Source of the DNA: Rhodospirillaceae bacterium
GTDB lineage: Bacteria > Pseudomonadota > Alphaproteobacteria > Rhodospirillales > UBA2165
Length of the DNA stretch: 64,000 nucleotides
Reading direction: 5' to 3'
Assembly (NCBI GenBank): GCA_947467145.1
Contig: CANIGJ010000004.1
Span: 111,262-175,261, forward strand
This document shows positions 46,244 to 55,560 of the stretch, piece after piece; within the stretch, counting starts at the first letter, position 1; each line of letters begins with the position of its first letter. Under the pieces are notes generated by a model. The model had not been told where the DNA came from. It saw only the letters and a program-made list of their open reading frames with translations, and searched no databases. The translations under genes were made by a program, and so were the position numbers.

Positions 46244-46498
46244 TTACTCCACCGCGCGTGCGCTACGGCGGCGCAATTCGTCGAGCGCGGCGGCGATGTG
46301 TTCGGGATGGCGCGACGCGTGCTCGATTTCCCACATCCAGGGTGCGCCGTCCGCCGCGTAATGGATGACCAAGTCTTCACCGGCATCTTCGCCGCCAATC
46401 TCGCCCGCGCCTTTTGTGGTCGTGCCGGGCCATCCGCGCACAGCAATAGCCATTGTGTCGGTTTCGGGGAAATAACGGATGTCGGTATCCAAACTCAT
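46244..46498 (-). CDS. DUF2283 family protein (antitoxin-like)
   Basis: 84 residues. DUF2283 pattern: IRYFPETDTMAIAVRG, then GEDLVIHYAADGAPWMWEIEHASRH. DUF2283 genes repeatedly sit next to DUF4258 genes, and the ATG here overlaps the DUF4258 stop in ATGA. This suggests a toxin-antitoxin-type pair with DUF2283 as antitoxin (inference). Confidence 0.75.
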   Translation of the reverse strand: MSLDTDIRYFPETDTMAIAVRGWPGTTTKGAGEIGGEDAGEDLVIHYAADGAPWMWEIEHASRHPEHIAAALDELRRRSARAVE

Positions 46499-46767
46499 GG
46501 CCTGAACCTGCGATCCCAGAATGCATTGTGAATCGTAACTCCGTCGGGCTCGACAATAACACGGAGCCATTTTTGGCGCGCGGCCACCCAATACCATAAA
46601 CGTCGCCGCCCGTCGGGCTGAACAAATGTTTGGCATGCTTCGGCCAGCGCCCGGGAAATATCGTCGAATTCAATGCCGTCGCGATCCGGGCGGGTGATCG
46701 CAACTTCAAAATATCGCGTCCGCCAAAATGGCGGCGGGGGCAAACGATCCGGCGAGTTTTCGCTCAT
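46495..46767 (-). CDS. DUF4258-like protein (toxin-like)
   Basis: 90 residues. The C-terminal half reads LWYWVAARQKWLRVIVEPDGVTIHNAFWDRRF, resembling the beta-strand core of BrnT/DUF4258/RelE-like small ribonucleases. No catalytic assignment is possible. It is coupled to the DUF2283 gene by an ATGA overlap, with toxin-like first and antitoxin-like second. Base composition is less GC-rich than the surroundings. Confidence 0.6.
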   Translation of the reverse strand: MSENSPDRLPPPPFWRTRYFEVAITRPDRDGIEFDDISRALAEACQTFVQPDGRRRLWYWVAARQKWLRVIVEPDGVTIHNAFWDRRFRP

Positions 46768-47127
46768 AGCTGCGCGAGCCTTGAATCTTTTCGAAATTAG
46801 AACATATCAAGAACAATGCGAAATTTCAAGAATGCGCGGATTTCTGCGGGGTCGATGGGGCGAAATGTCCATTTCTGTCTATTTTTGTCGATATTTGACC
46901 ATGCGAAACACGCTGAAAATGGCTCCAAATGTACCAAAAATCGAAATATCCCTCTCTTTCCAATGGCTTATCGATTGCGAACGGATCGCAGGGCATCGAC
47001 AAATCGGGGCTGTGGCGAGGCAAAACGACGTCATGGTGCGCTTTTTCGCTGCTCTGGCGGGACAAAACCATCTCTTGATCGGGCGTGGTGTTGCGCCGTG
47101 CTGCGGCCTTGCGTACCTGTAGGCCCC
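46768..47127. other. 360-base A/T-rich intergenic region before lysK
   Basis: The stretch is markedly A/T-rich (TTTTCGAAATTAGAACATATCAAG and similar). It is open in the lysK frame from 46816 but lacks coding character there and is not part of lysK. It must hold the lysK promoter and that of the toxin-like gene. No terminator, repeat or RNA gene was recognised. Confidence 0.4.
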
Positions 47128-48759
47128 ATGAATACGAACGCTGAAGCACAATCCCTCGCCGAAACCTCGAACGCCTGGCCCTTTGTCGAAGCGCGCGCGC
47201 TGCTTAAGCGCCTGGGCGGCAAACTGCCGGCCAAAGGTTACGTGCTGTTCGAGACCGGCTACGGCCCGTCCGGCCTGCCGCATATCGGCACGTTCGGCGA
47301 AGTGGCGCGCACGACCATGGTGCGCCGCGCGTTCGAATTGCTGACCGGTTTTCCGACGCGTCTGATCGCGTTTTCGGACGACATGGATGGCCTGCGCAAG
47401 GTTCCCGACAATATCCCGAACCCGGAAGTTATCCGTCCGCATCTCGGCAAGCCGCTGACCGTCATCCCCGATCCGTTCGGCACGCACGATTCGTTCGGAC
47501 GTCATAACAACGCGCGCTTGCGCAGCTTCCTCGACCAGTTCGGTTTCGAATACGATTTCCGCTCGAGCACGGATTGCTACAAGGCCGGCGAGTTTGACGC
47601 GACCTTGCTGAAGGTTCTCGCCAAGCACGAAGAGGTTCGCCAGGCGGTGCTGCCCACGCTCGGCGAAGAACGCCGCAAAACCTATTCGCCGTTCCTGCCG
47701 GTCTGCCCGAAGACCGGCATCGTGCTGCAGGTGCCGGTCGTCGCGACCGACGTCGCCGCTGGCACGATCACCTATGAAGAGCCTGACGGCACGCAAACCA
47801 CCGTTCCGGTGACGGGTGGGGCGTGCAAGCTGCAATGGAAAGCCGATTGGGCGATGCGCTGGGTCGCCCTCGACGTCGATTACGAGATGTCGGGTAAGGA
47901 CCTCATCGATTCGGTGAAGCTGTCGTCCAAGATCGCGCGCATTATCGGCGGCAACCCGCCGCAGGGTTATACGTACGAGCTGTTCCTCGACGAAAAAGGC
48001 GAGAAGATCTCGAAGTCGCGCGGCAACGGCCTGACGATGGACGAATGGCTGCGCTACGCGCCGCCGGAATCCTTGTCGATGTTCATGTATGCCAAGCCGA
48101 CGCAGGCCAAGCGTTTGTACTTCGATGTGATCCCGCGCTTCGTCGACGAATATCTGCAGCATCTGTCGAAGTTCCCCGAGCAGGACGCCAAGACGCGGAT
48201 GGACAATCCGGTGTGGCATATCCATCGCGGCCAACCGCCGGCCGAAAGCGTGCATCTGTCGTACAACGTGCTGCTCAACCTGGCGGCCGTGTGCAACACC
48301 GAGGATAAGGCGGTGCTGTGGCATTTCATCTCGCGTTATGCGCCGGATGCGACGCCGGCAACCGCGCCGATGCTGGATAAGCTCACCGAATACGCGGTCA
48401 ATTATTTCCGCGACTTCGTGAAGCCGGCGAAGAACTATCGCAGCCCCAACGAGATGGAACGCGCGGCACTCGAAGACTTGTTGAAGAGCCTCGAAGCCTT
48501 GCCGCAAGGCGTCGATGCCGAAGCGATCCAGACCGAGGTTTATGAGGTCGGCAAGCGTCACGCCTTCGCTGATCTCAAGGCGTGGTTCCAGACGTTATAT
48601 GAAACATTGCTCGGCCAATCGACCGGTCCGCGCATGGGCTCGTTCATCGCGCTCTATGGTGTGGGCGAAAGCGCCGCCCTCATCCGTGTCGTCCTGGCCG
48701 GAAAAAATCCGGCCGGCAAAGACACCAAATCTGGGGCGAAGGCTGCCAACGCTGCCTAA
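47128..48759 (+). CDS. lysK: Lysyl-tRNA synthetase, class I
   Basis: 543 residues, the archaeal/alphaproteobacterial class I form unrelated to class II LysS. HIGH box [10 protein letters not shown] near residue 55, KMSKS box KISKSRGNG near residue 295. After DGLRK comes a long insertion with CPKTG and a C-terminal helical region. Start is ATG 47128; the frame is open upstream into an A/T-rich region without coding features. A weak GTTAA/TTAAC hairpin with T-tract follows the stop. Confidence 0.96.
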   Translation: MNTNAEAQSLAETSNAWPFVEARALLKRLGGKLPAKGYVLFETGYGPSGLPHIGTFGEVARTTMVRRAFELLTGFPTRLIAFSDDMDGLRKVPDNIPNPEVIRPHLGKPLTVIPDPFGTHDSFGRHNNARLRSFLDQFGFEYDFRSSTDCYKAGEFDATLLKVLAKHEEVRQAVLPTLGEERRKTYSPFLPVCPKTGIVLQVPVVATDVAAGTITYEEPDGTQTTVPVTGGACKLQWKADWAMRWVALDVDYEMSGKDLIDSVKLSSKIARIIGGNPPQGYTYELFLDEKGEKISKSRGNGLTMDEWLRYAPPESLSMFMYAKPTQAKRLYFDVIPRFVDEYLQHLSKFPEQDAKTRMDNPVWHIHRGQPPAESVHLSYNVLLNLAAVCNTEDKAVLWHFISRYAPDATPATAPMLDKLTEYAVNYFRDFVKPAKNYRSPNEMERAALEDLLKSLEALPQGVDAEAIQTEVYEVGKRHAFADLKAWFQTLYETLLGQSTGPRMGSFIALYGVGESAALIRVVLAGKNPAGKDTKSGAKAANAA

Positions 48760-48840
48760 ATCGGCCGGTTAACACTTCCTTAACTTTTTCGGCCAGAATC
48801 TACCCCTACGAAGGACAATAATGTCCTCGCCAGGGTCGTT

Positions 48841-49512
48841 ATGGAAACGCGTCAAAAAGCTTCGCCGGCATTCATGCGGGTCGTGCGCCCGTTGGCTTTG
48901 GCTGCGCTGTGCGCCGTGACTGTTGCCGTCCCCGGCAGCGACACGATCGCGCAGTAGGTGCAACTGCGTCAGCCGACGACCGCGTTCTTCAATGGCGTCG
49001 TTTCCGAATATGCCAATGGCCGTTTGGTCGTCGAAATCGATACGGGCCATACCTTGCGCGCGCTGGTCAATCCGCGCACCAAGGTCGCGCTGCTCAAGCC
49101 CGCCGATTTCACCGATCTGCAGGAAGGCACCTATATCGCCTCCACCGGAACCGATCGCGGCAACGATCTGATGGAAGCGAGCGATCTGCGCATCATCGAA
49201 GAAAAGATGCGCGGCGTCGGCGAAGGGTTCCGTCCGTTCCACGGCGGCGTCGATGCCGCCGCCACCATGAACGCCAAGATCGTGTCGGTCGCGACCGGCG
49301 TGGTGCCGCCCGAAATCAATGTGCGTCTGCGCGGCCGCGATATGAAGATCGTGCTGGCCGACGGCGCGCCGATCCTGTTCCAGACTGTCGGCGATGCGAC
49401 TCAGTTGAAGCCGGGCGCCGCGGTTTCCCTCTTCACCGTGCGTTCGCGCACCGGCACCACCGACGTGGTGCGCGTCAATATCGGCCAGGGCGGATACGTT
49501 CCGAAATTCTGA
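48841..49512 (+). pseudogene. Secreted protein gene interrupted by an in-frame amber codon
   Basis: From ATG 48841 the frame reads a clear signal peptide (METRQKASPAFMRVVRPLAL, then AALCAVTVAVPGSDTIAQ). It hits TAG at 48955-48957, then continues in the same frame to 49512 with 185 codons and no further stop. The mature part (FFNGVVSEYANGRLVVEIDTGHTLRALV and later VPPEINVRLRGRDMKIVLADGAPILFQ) looks like two repeats of a small beta domain. It is not recognised as a named family. A GTG follows the TAG immediately, but reinitiation would give a cytoplasmic form without signal. A CAG-to-TAG change, either real or a sequencing error, is the simplest reading. Confidence 0.7.
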
Positions 49513-49600
49513 TGAAAGCTTTCTTGCACAGTCCGCGCTTTTCGCGCGACGAACGTTCATGCGCGCGCAAGACCGTGCGCCGCGTCGTCAACGACTCCGT

Positions 49601-50044
49601 TCAGCTCTGGCGTCTGACGGCGAAGAAGTCGCGCAGCAGCAGGGCGGCCGGTCCCTCTTCGATCCCACCCACAACTTCCGGTCGGTGATGGCAGGTGGGC
49701 TGCGTGAAAATGCGCGGCCCATGTTCGACCCCGCCGCCCTTCGGATCGTACGCCCCGAAATACAGCCGGCGCACGCGCGCCAGCGCAATCGCCGCCGCGC
49801 ACATCGGGCAGGGCTCCAACGTTACATAAAGATCGCACTCGGCCAGGCGATGTTGCGCCGGATCTGCCGCGGCGCGCAGCACCAGCATCTCGGCATGCGC
49901 GGTGGCGTCGCCCAGTTCCTCGACCCGGTTGCCGGCCCGCGCCAGCACGCGCCCGCTCGGCCCGTGCACCAGCACGGCGCCGATCGGAACCTCGCCGCGC
50001 GCGGCGGCAGCTTCGGCTTCTTCCAGGGCGATCTTCATGCTCAT
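49601..50044 (-). CDS. tadA: tRNA-specific adenosine deaminase TadA
   Basis: 147 residues. It converts A34 to inosine in tRNA-Arg(ACG), the tRNA encoded at 9476-9552. Zinc ligands: His in TAHAEM (with catalytic Glu) and Cys-Cys in EPCPMC. Also VPIGAVLV and the C-terminal KGGGVEHGPRIF. ATG 50044 is used; a second Met two codons later is possible. Divergent from the class I glutamine amidotransferase gene across 55 bases. Confidence 0.95.
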   Translation of the reverse strand: MSMKIALEEAEAAAARGEVPIGAVLVHGPSGRVLARAGNRVEELGDATAHAEMLVLRAAADPAQHRLAECDLYVTLEPCPMCAAAIALARVRRLYFGAYDPKGGGVEHGPRIFTQPTCHHRPEVVGGIEEGPAALLLRDFFAVRRQS

Positions 50045-50099
50045 GGGCGCGACCTTAGCTAAATTTGCTCTAACCCGCGACCCACCTTAGAATAACCGT

Positions 50100-50822
50100 A
50101 TGCCTAAAACATCCTCACGTCCCATCGTCGGCATCACCGTGGATGCCGAGAAACCGGGCGGCTATTCCAAGTTTCCGTGGTACGCGCTGCGCGAGAATTA
50201 CGCCGGTGTGGTGGTGAAGGCGGGTGGGCTGCCGATGTTCCTGCCGCATGAGCCCGCCTTGGCCGCGGCCTATCTCGATCAGATCGATGGGCTGATCGTC
50301 ACCGGCGGCGCGTTCGACGTCGATCCGGCGCTGTACGGGGCGGCGTCCAAGCACGATACGGTCGTGTTGAAGGAAACCCGCACTCAGTTCGAACTCGCCG
50401 TCACCAAGGGCGCGATGGAGCGCGATATGCCGCTGCTCGGCATCTGCGGCGGCCAGCAGCTTTTGAACGTGGCGCTCGGCGGCACCTTGATCCAGCATAT
50501 CCCCGACAGCATCAAAGACGCGCTGGCGCACGAACAGCCGAACCCGCGCAACGAGCCGGGCCATATCGTCACCATCACCAAAGGGTCGCGCCTGCACGAC
50601 ATCGTCGGCGTCAGCGAAATGAACGTGAATTCGGCGCACCATCAGGCGGTGGCGTCGGTGACGGCGCCCACGGTCGTGGATGCGGTCGCCACCGACGGCG
50701 TCATCGAAGGCGTCGAGAATCCCAATCTTAAATTCTGCATTGGCGTGCAATGGCACCCTGAATTCGAAGTCGATCCCCATGACATCCGCATCTTCGAAGC
50801 CTTCATCGCCGCGACGCGCTAA
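50100..50822 (+). CDS. Gamma-glutamyl-gamma-aminobutyrate hydrolase family protein
   Basis: 240 residues. Peptidase C26 fold: GLIVTGGAFDVDPALYG, nucleophile Cys in LLGICGGQQLLNVALGG, NSAHHQAV and C-terminal catalytic His-x-Glu in QWHPEF. It resembles PuuD, cleaving a gamma-glutamyl bond of a polyamine or related amine; the substrate is not fixed by sequence. Its 3' end overlaps the pseudouridine synthase gene by 44 bases. Confidence 0.88.
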   Translation: MPKTSSRPIVGITVDAEKPGGYSKFPWYALRENYAGVVVKAGGLPMFLPHEPALAAAYLDQIDGLIVTGGAFDVDPALYGAASKHDTVVLKETRTQFELAVTKGAMERDMPLLGICGGQQLLNVALGGTLIQHIPDSIKDALAHEQPNPRNEPGHIVTITKGSRLHDIVGVSEMNVNSAHHQAVASVTAPTVVDAVATDGVIEGVENPNLKFCIGVQWHPEFEVDPHDIRIFEAFIAATR

Positions 50823-51627
50823 GCCGCGTCCCGAGAGCAGCGCGGACGACGACGCCCCCAATCCGAAGGGCGATCGCATCGCTAAGGTATTGGCGCGCGC
50901 CGGTGTATGTTCGCGCCGCGAAGCCGAACGTTGGATCGCCGACGGCCGCGTGTCCGTCGACAACGTGGTGCTGACGACGCCGGCGTTCCTGGTCACGGAA
51001 AAATCGCTGATCGTCGTCGACGGCAAACCGATCCGCGACACCGAACCGACACGCGTGTGGCGCTATCACAAACCAATCGGCCTGTTGACTACGCACAACG
51101 ATCCGCAGGGCCGCCAGACGGTGTTCGATACCTTGCCGCCGGCCTTGGGCCGCGTCATTTCGGTCGGACGCCTCGATTACAATTCCGAAGGCCTGTTGTT
51201 GCTGACCAATGACGGTGGCCTCGCGCGCAAGCTCGAGATGCCGTCGACGGCCTGGACGCGGCGTTATCGCGTGCGTGTGCATGGCCGCCCCACCGAAGAA
51301 GAACTCGCCAAGCTCGCGCGCGGCATCACCATCGATGGCGTGCGCTACGGTTCGATCGAAGCCGCGCTCGATCGCCAGCAAGGCTCCAACGCCTGGGTGA
51401 CCTTGGCGCTCAACGAAGGCAAGAACCGCGAAATCCGCAAGGTGATGGAATATCTGGGCTGGCCGGTCACGCGCCTGATCCGCGTCGCCTATGGTCCGTT
51501 CCAGCTCGGCAATCTCGAAGAGGGCCGCGTCGAGGAAGTCACCGGCCGCGTGCTGACCGAGCAGCTCGGTGTGGCGCCGCGCGAAAGTGTTGCGAGACAG
51601 AATGCGAATCGTCGCCGGCCGTCATAA
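50779..51627 (+). CDS. RsuA/RluB-family pseudouridine synthase
   Basis: 282 residues from ATG 50779. An S4 RNA-binding domain (GDRIAKVLARAGVCSRREAERWIADGRV) precedes the catalytic domain: VISVGRLDYNSEGLLLLTNDG with active-site Asp, then NAWVTLALNEGKNREIRKVMEYLGWPV. It should modify 23S or 16S rRNA; the RsuA/RluB/RluE choice is not clear. The start overlaps the preceding gene by 44 bases and the first 28 residues are low-complexity. Its end overlaps rsmD by 26 bases. Confidence 0.93.
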   Translation: MTSASSKPSSPRRAKPRPESSADDDAPNPKGDRIAKVLARAGVCSRREAERWIADGRVSVDNVVLTTPAFLVTEKSLIVVDGKPIRDTEPTRVWRYHKPIGLLTTHNDPQGRQTVFDTLPPALGRVISVGRLDYNSEGLLLLTNDGGLARKLEMPSTAWTRRYRVRVHGRPTEEELAKLARGITIDGVRYGSIEAALDRQQGSNAWVTLALNEGKNREIRKVMEYLGWPVTRLIRVAYGPFQLGNLEEGRVEEVTGRVLTEQLGVAPRESVARQNANRRRPS

Positions 51628-52177
51628 GGGACGCCATCTTGCCGTGCCGCACGGCAAGGATACGCGTCCCACTTCCGATCGCGTGCGCGAGGCGATCTAT
51701 AACGTGCTCAGTCACGGCTGCGATCTCGATTTCGACGAATTGACCGTGCTCGACGTCTGCGCCGGCACCGGCGCGCTGGGCCTCGAAGCCATTTCGCGCG
51801 GTGCGACACGCGCCGTGTTCGTCGATATCGGCCAAGCCGCGCTCGATTGCGTCGCCGAGAATGTCGCAACACTCAATGAAAAGGCGCGCAGCACCATTCT
51901 GCGTCGCGACATCAAACGGTTCGGTGCCAAGCCGGCAAGCGCCGAAGCGGCGGGCCTCGCCTTCTTCGATCCGCCCTACCGCGAGAACATGATCGCGCCG
52001 GCCCTCAGCGGTGCGGCCGACGGCGGCTGGTTGAGCGACGGCGCGCTGATCGTCGTCGAGACGGCGGACGATGAAGAGATTGAGGCGCCGAGCGGGTTCA
52101 GCCCCCTCGACGAGCGGCGCTACGGCAAAACGCTCGTGCGGTTCTTCAAGTACGAAGCGTCAGCGCCGACCGAATAG
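51602..52177 (+). CDS. rsmD: 16S rRNA (guanine966-N2)-methyltransferase RsmD
   Basis: 191 residues. It methylates G966 of 16S rRNA. Motifs: [33 protein letters not shown] motif [19 protein letters not shown] and the catalytic FFDPPYREN. It overlaps the upstream pseudouridine synthase by 26 bases and the convergent mutL by 18 bases. Confidence 0.95.
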   Translation: MRIVAGRHKGRHLAVPHGKDTRPTSDRVREAIYNVLSHGCDLDFDELTVLDVCAGTGALGLEAISRGATRAVFVDIGQAALDCVAENVATLNEKARSTILRRDIKRFGAKPASAEAAGLAFFDPPYRENMIAPALSGAADGGWLSDGALIVVETADDEEIEAPSGFSPLDERRYGKTLVRFFKYEASAPTE

Positions 52178-53998
52178 CCGTTCGATATCGGCGAGTTTCA
52201 GTTCGACATAAGTCGGGCGGCCGTGATTGCACTGGCCCGAATTGGGCGTCGCTTCCATCTGGCGCAGCAGCGCGTTCATCTCGTCGCCATTCAGCCTACG
52301 TCCGGCGCGCACGCTGCCGTGACAGGCCATGGTCGATGAAATATCGGCGAGGCGATCCTTGAGCACCAAAGCTTCACCATGTTCGGCGAGATCGTCGGCA
52401 AGATCGCGGATCAAGGCACCTGCATCGACCTCGCCCAGCAGGGCGGGTGTTTCGCGGACCACCACGGCGTTACCGCCGAAGGGTTCGACGACCAGGCCGA
52501 ACTCAGCCAGCTCGGCCGCATGTTCACCAATGCGGCGCGCGTCGGCTTCGTCGAGCTCGACAACCTCGGGGATCAGCAGCGCCTGACGCGTGATGCCGTT
52601 TTGCGCCAGCGCGTCTTTCATCTGCTCATAGACCAGACGCTCATGCGCGGCATGCTGGTCGACGATGACGATGCCGTCTTCGGTCTGCGCGACGATGTAG
52701 GTTTCATGCAATTGCCCACGCGCCACGCCGAGCGGCCATTGCGATGACGGGACGGTCTGCGGTGCGTCGCCGCTCAGCATCTCGGCGCGCGCCGACGGCA
52801 TCATGGCAAGATTGTCGAGAATGGCTTGGCCGGGATTCTGACCAGGATGTTGACTTGCGAACGGCGCCTGGAACGCGCGGCCCTCTTCGGCCAAGCGTGG
52901 GCTCATGAACGGCCGTTGCGAGCCGAAGGGCAAGGACGGCCCGCCGACCGGGCGGAACGCGCCGAGCGCGGCGGTGCCGACGCTGGTCGAGGCGCGATGG
53001 CCGGCTGCATCGAGCGCATGTTTGAGCGCGCTGACGATCAGGCCACGGATCAGGCCGGCATCGCGGAAACGCACTTCCGCTTTCATGGGGTGGACGTTGA
53101 CGTCGACCTCTTCCGGCGGGATGTCGAGGAAGAGTGCCAGCAGCGGGTGGCGATCATGCGCCAGGAAATCGCGGTACGCGCCGCGCACCGCGCCGATCAG
53201 CAGCTTGTCGCGCACCGGGCGGCCGTTGACGAACAGGAATTGCTGCATGGCATTGCCGCGATTGAAGGTCGGCAAGCCGATATGGCCGGTCAGGCGCACA
53301 CCTTCGCGTTCCGCATCGACCGGCAAGGCGTTGGCGGCGAATTCGCTGCCCATGATCGCACCCAGGCGATTGAGTCGCGCATCGAGCAGATCGCCCTGCG
53401 CGGCGGATAATTTCAAGATGGTGCGTTCGCCGTCGCCCAGGGTGAAGGCGATCTCGGGATGCGCCATGGCAAGGCGCTTCACCGCGTCGGTAGCATGCGT
53501 CAGTTCAGTGCGCGCACCCTTCATGAATTTGAGGCGTGCGGGTGTGGCGAAAAACAGATCGCTGACTTCGACGGTGGTGCCCACGGGATGGGCGGCAGGG
53601 ACGGGCGCTTGCTTCGCGCCGCCTTCGATATGGATCGCCCAGGCATCCGCGGCGCCTTTGGGGCGGCTGGTGATGGTCAGGCGCGCGACCGAGCCGATGG
53701 AGGGCAGGGCCTCGCCACGGAAGCCGAGCGTGCTGATATGTTCCAGATCGTCGTCGGTGAGTTTCGACGTGGCGTGCCGTTCGACGGCGAGCGCCAGTTC
53801 GTCGCGGTTCATGCCGTGGCCGTCGTCGGCGACCACGATGGCCGTGCTGCCGCCATCGCGGATTGTGATGTCGATGCGTTTGGCGCCCGCATCGATCGCG
53901 TTCTCCACTAGTTCCTTCACCGCCGACGCCGGCCGCTCGACCACTTCGCCGGCGGCGATGCGGTTGACGGTCGTCGGCGAGAGGAGCCGGATGCTCAT
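52160..53998 (-). CDS. mutL: DNA mismatch repair protein MutL (endonuclease type)
   Basis: 612 residues. N-terminal GHKL ATPase: [11 protein letters not shown] (Asn), [16 protein letters not shown] Pro/Gly-rich linker (about 345-420) precedes the dimerisation domain, which keeps the latent-endonuclease motif [21 protein letters not shown] and CNHGRPT complete the metal site, so this is the nicking type found where MutH is absent. Start ATG 53998 overlaps the pgi stop by one base. Confidence 0.96.
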   Translation of the reverse strand: MSIRLLSPTTVNRIAAGEVVERPASAVKELVENAIDAGAKRIDITIRDGGSTAIVVADDGHGMNRDELALAVERHATSKLTDDDLEHISTLGFRGEALPSIGSVARLTITSRPKGAADAWAIHIEGGAKQAPVPAAHPVGTTVEVSDLFFATPARLKFMKGARTELTHATDAVKRLAMAHPEIAFTLGDGERTILKLSAAQGDLLDARLNRLGAIMGSEFAANALPVDAEREGVRLTGHIGLPTFNRGNAMQQFLFVNGRPVRDKLLIGAVRGAYRDFLAHDRHPLLALFLDIPPEEVDVNVHPMKAEVRFRDAGLIRGLIVSALKHALDAAGHRASTSVGTAALGAFRPVGGPSLPFGSQRPFMSPRLAEEGRAFQAPFASQHPGQNPGQAILDNLAMMPSARAEMLSGDAPQTVPSSQWPLGVARGQLHETYIVAQTEDGIVIVDQHAAHERLVYEQMKDALAQNGITRQALLIPEVVELDEADARRIGEHAAELAEFGLVVEPFGGNAVVVRETPALLGEVDAGALIRDLADDLAEHGEALVLKDRLADISSTMACHGSVRAGRRLNGDEMNALLRQMEATPNSGQCNHGRPTYVELKLADIERLFGRR

Positions 53999-55308
53999 TA
54001 TTTCTTATTCTTTCCTTGGGCGCTTTCTTGCAGATATTTGCGCGCCAGGATCTTGCCCTCTTCGACGGCGGGCTGATCGAACGGATCGACGCCCATCAGA
54101 TGCGCGGCCACGATGGTCTCGATCATGTAATGCATCATGAGCGCGCCCAACGATCGCTCATCGACCTGATCGACGCGGAAGATGCGCGTCGGGCAGCCGC
54201 GATTGATTAAGGTTTCCGCCGTGGCGCGTTGTTCGGCGTCCAGCAGATCGCCGAGCGTGCGGCCCGCGAGATAGGCGAGCGACGGATCGTTCGCCAGTTC
54301 CTTCGGCACCAGGCCGCCGGTGTTGGCAGCCTTGGAGAAGACCAGGCTGAACAGCTTGTCGCGCGGCCCGTCGAGATAGAGCTGCACTTGGCTATGCTGA
54401 TCGACCGTACCCATGGCGCGGATCGGCGTCGTGCCCTGGCCGTCCTTGCCGACGCTTTCGGCCCAGAGCTGGCGATACCACAGGCCGAAATCGGCGAGGC
54501 GATCCACATAGGGCATCAACACCGTCATGTTGGTGCCTTGGTGCGCGAGGCCGACCGAAAGTGCGGCGCCGATGCAGGGCGCGATGGTTTCGGGCGCGTC
54601 GCCGTTGAGGATCGGATCGAGCACCGATTTGGCGCCGTCGCGCACCGAGCGCGGGCTGAGCCCGGCGATCAGGGTCGGCAACAGGCCGACGATCGACAGC
54701 GCGGAATAGCGCCCGCCGATCTTGGGATCGTGGTCGAGCGTTTCCATGTTCCAATGTTTGGCGATGCGGCGCAGCACATTGTCGCCGGGTTCGGTGATCG
54801 CCAGGAATGCCTTGGCGACGGCGTCCTTGCCGATGGCTTTTTCCATGACGTCTAGGCAATGGAACATCTGCGACAGGGTTTCGGCGGTCGATCCCGATTT
54901 CGAGATGACGATGAAGCCGGTGCGTTTCGGATCGGTGGCGGCGAACAGGCGTTCGAACGTGTCGCCATCGACGTTATCCAGGAAATGCAGGCGCGGATTG
55001 TTTTCGGACGGGCGGGCGAGCGCGCAGATCGTGCGTCCGCCCAGGCTCGATCCACCGGTGCCCAGGACGACGACGTCGTCGAACGAATCGATAAAGCGCG
55101 CGGCGGTGCCGCTCAGCGTGTCGAGATCGTTGCTGGCCGCCGGCAGGCGCAGCAGCGGCAGGGCATTGCTGTCGTGGGCTTTGCGCAGCGCCTCAAGCGC
55201 GCCCGCCGTTTCCGCGATCAGCGACTTGAGCTTGGCTTCGTCGAGGCCCGCGGCGCCGATCCGGCCCGCCAGAGCGCCATCGATATCCTGGGTGTAAAAT
55301 TGGGTCAC
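53998..55308 (-). CDS. pgi: Glucose-6-phosphate isomerase
   Basis: 436 residues, the shorter bacterial form. It interconverts glucose 6-phosphate and fructose 6-phosphate. Motifs: [26 protein letters not shown] (phosphate loop), [14 protein letters not shown] and [16 protein letters not shown] with catalytic Glu. The C-terminal Lys is in the EGKILAR region. Linked to mutL by a one-base stop/start overlap. Confidence 0.96.
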   Translation of the reverse strand: MTQFYTQDIDGALAGRIGAAGLDEAKLKSLIAETAGALEALRKAHDSNALPLLRLPAASNDLDTLSGTAARFIDSFDDVVVLGTGGSSLGGRTICALARPSENNPRLHFLDNVDGDTFERLFAATDPKRTGFIVISKSGSTAETLSQMFHCLDVMEKAIGKDAVAKAFLAITEPGDNVLRRIAKHWNMETLDHDPKIGGRYSALSIVGLLPTLIAGLSPRSVRDGAKSVLDPILNGDAPETIAPCIGAALSVGLAHQGTNMTVLMPYVDRLADFGLWYRQLWAESVGKDGQGTTPIRAMGTVDQHSQVQLYLDGPRDKLFSLVFSKAANTGGLVPKELANDPSLAYLAGRTLGDLLDAEQRATAETLINRGCPTRIFRVDQVDERSLGALMMHYMIETIVAAHLMGVDPFDQPAVEEGKILARKYLQESAQGKNKK

Positions 55309-55465
55309 GCTGGGATCCTATTGCGAGTGAAGGGTAGCAAATGACAGGGGAGCCGCCCAGGGTACGATTACATCACGCGTTGCGCGCGATTGGGCTGTCT
55401 GCCATCGCTCCCATTCATAGAATGGAAATGGGCGGGTTTTATTCCGCCTAGATTAAAACAGTAAC

Positions 55466-55532
55466 CTCATCCTGAGCTTGTCGAAGGATGGGCCAGCGGC
55501 ACCCCGTCATGCTTCGACAGGCTCAGCATGAG
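55466..55532. repeat. Intergenic inverted repeat (CTCATCCTGAGCTTGTCGAAGGATG type)
   Basis: CTCATCCTGAGCTTGTCGAAGGATG (55466-55490) faces CATGCTTCGACAGGCTCAGCATGAG (55508-55532), 25-base arms with a few mismatches. This sequence family is scattered in alphaproteobacterial intergenic DNA. It lies past the 3' end of the M16 operon and may also end its transcription. It fills most of an otherwise empty 250-base gap. Confidence 0.75.
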
Positions 55533-55560
55533 GGCTTCCTTGTGGCCCGATTGATCGAAT

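Noticed and set aside
46816..47127. An N-terminal extension of lysK of about 104 codons
   Set aside because: The extra sequence is A/T-rich and not protein-like; known class I enzymes start near 47128.
46879..48561. A 560-codon open frame on the minus strand across lysK
   Set aside because: Reverse-frame shadow of a clear class I lysyl-tRNA synthetase; no recognisable domain.
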